Shown here: positions 5,065 through 5,202 of the stretch, in pieces
Layout of the letters: each line of letters begins with the position of its first letter
Numbering within the stretch: the stretch's first letter is position 1
Assembly: GCA_035691665.1 (NCBI GenBank)
Contig: DASSIS010000112.1
Span: 1 to 5,202 of the forward strand
Length of the DNA: 5,202 bases
DNA from: DASUBN01 sp035691665
GTDB taxonomy: Bacteria; Pseudomonadota; Gammaproteobacteria; Natronospirales; REEB76
Reading direction: 5' to 3'
Made by a program: the position numbers and the translations under genes
The notes under the pieces: model-generated
The model's database searches: none
What the model was told of the DNA's origin: nothing
Seen by the model: the letters and a program-made list of their open reading frames with translations, nothing else

Positions 5065-5202
5065 TCATGGGAGATCCTGGGCAGCCTGGTGCTGGCGGCG
5101 TTCGACCTGACCTGCCCCGGAGCGGCGCGCGGTGTGGCCGGTGGTGTACCCCGGGCTCGGCGTTCGGCATGATTGAAGTGCACGAAGCGAAAGGCCCGGG
5201 CC
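5065..5202. other. Right edge, no supported gene
   Basis: Open frames exist on both strands but none has a recognisable product. An ATG at 5169 on the plus strand starts MIEVHEAKGPG, faintly like the start of some ABC transporter ATPases. It runs off the window after 11 codons, so it is not called. Confidence 0.3.

Noticed and set aside
3893..5110. A 405-codon plus-strand open frame
   Set aside because: It joins the first part of the integrase remnant to out-of-frame sequence and then reads the antisense of the tRNA (RIRTRDPLLRRQLLYPAEL), a well-known spurious translation.
1..5202. CRISPR array, toxin-antitoxin pair or phage-defence operon
   Set aside because: There are no spaced short repeats, and no motif of a known defence or toxin family was seen on either strand.

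Overview
The base composition is GC-rich and most codons end in G or C, so the window looks like a high-GC actinobacterium of the Streptomyces or related mycelial type. No sequence allows a species call. The organising feature is the remnant of a pSAM2-like actinobacterial integrative and conjugative element (AICE). The C-terminal part of a RepSA-type replication initiator lies at the left edge (1-351, +). A broken tyrosine integrase (about 3955-4532, +) ends 49 bases from the 3' end of a tRNA-Arg(TCT) gene on the minus strand (4582-4658). An integrase next to the 3' end of a tRNA is the usual right boundary of such elements.

In intact elements, rep is normally followed by a short excisionase gene and then int. 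Here about 3.6 kb of other DNA fills that slot and no excisionase is visible. From left to right it holds: a decayed IS481-like transposase tail (about 377-600, -); a 100-residue protein resembling the dimeric alpha/beta-barrel (ABM-like) fold (682-984, +); the C-terminal half of an IS630-family transposase with a frameshift (about 1046-1490, -); a 95-residue two-helix membrane protein (1482-1769, -); a possible 47-residue zinc-ribbon peptide with a perfect Shine-Dalgarno but no standard start codon (1845-1988, -); a divergent intergenic region rich in palindromes; and a 451-residue four-helix membrane protein of unknown function (2466-3821, +). The coding start of that last gene contains a 68-base tandem duplication that changes the reading frame.

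Right of the tRNA is presumed chromosomal flank. It holds the 3' end of a gene resembling small secreted actinobacterial proteins (4870 to about 5031, -). That gene is followed by a strong terminator-like hairpin (4818-4855), then the tRNA.

Functionally, the element looks immobilised. The integrase lacks its N-terminal domain and first catalytic arginine and carries a frameshift, and excisionase is missing. The genes that still look intact (the ABM-like protein and the membrane proteins) are cargo or passengers. The most unusual signals are the frame-shifting 68-base duplication, the pair of inverted double palindromes at 2070-2091 and 2223-2242, and the zinc-ribbon frame with a GTA codon where its start should be. 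No complete defence or other multi-gene system can be demonstrated here.
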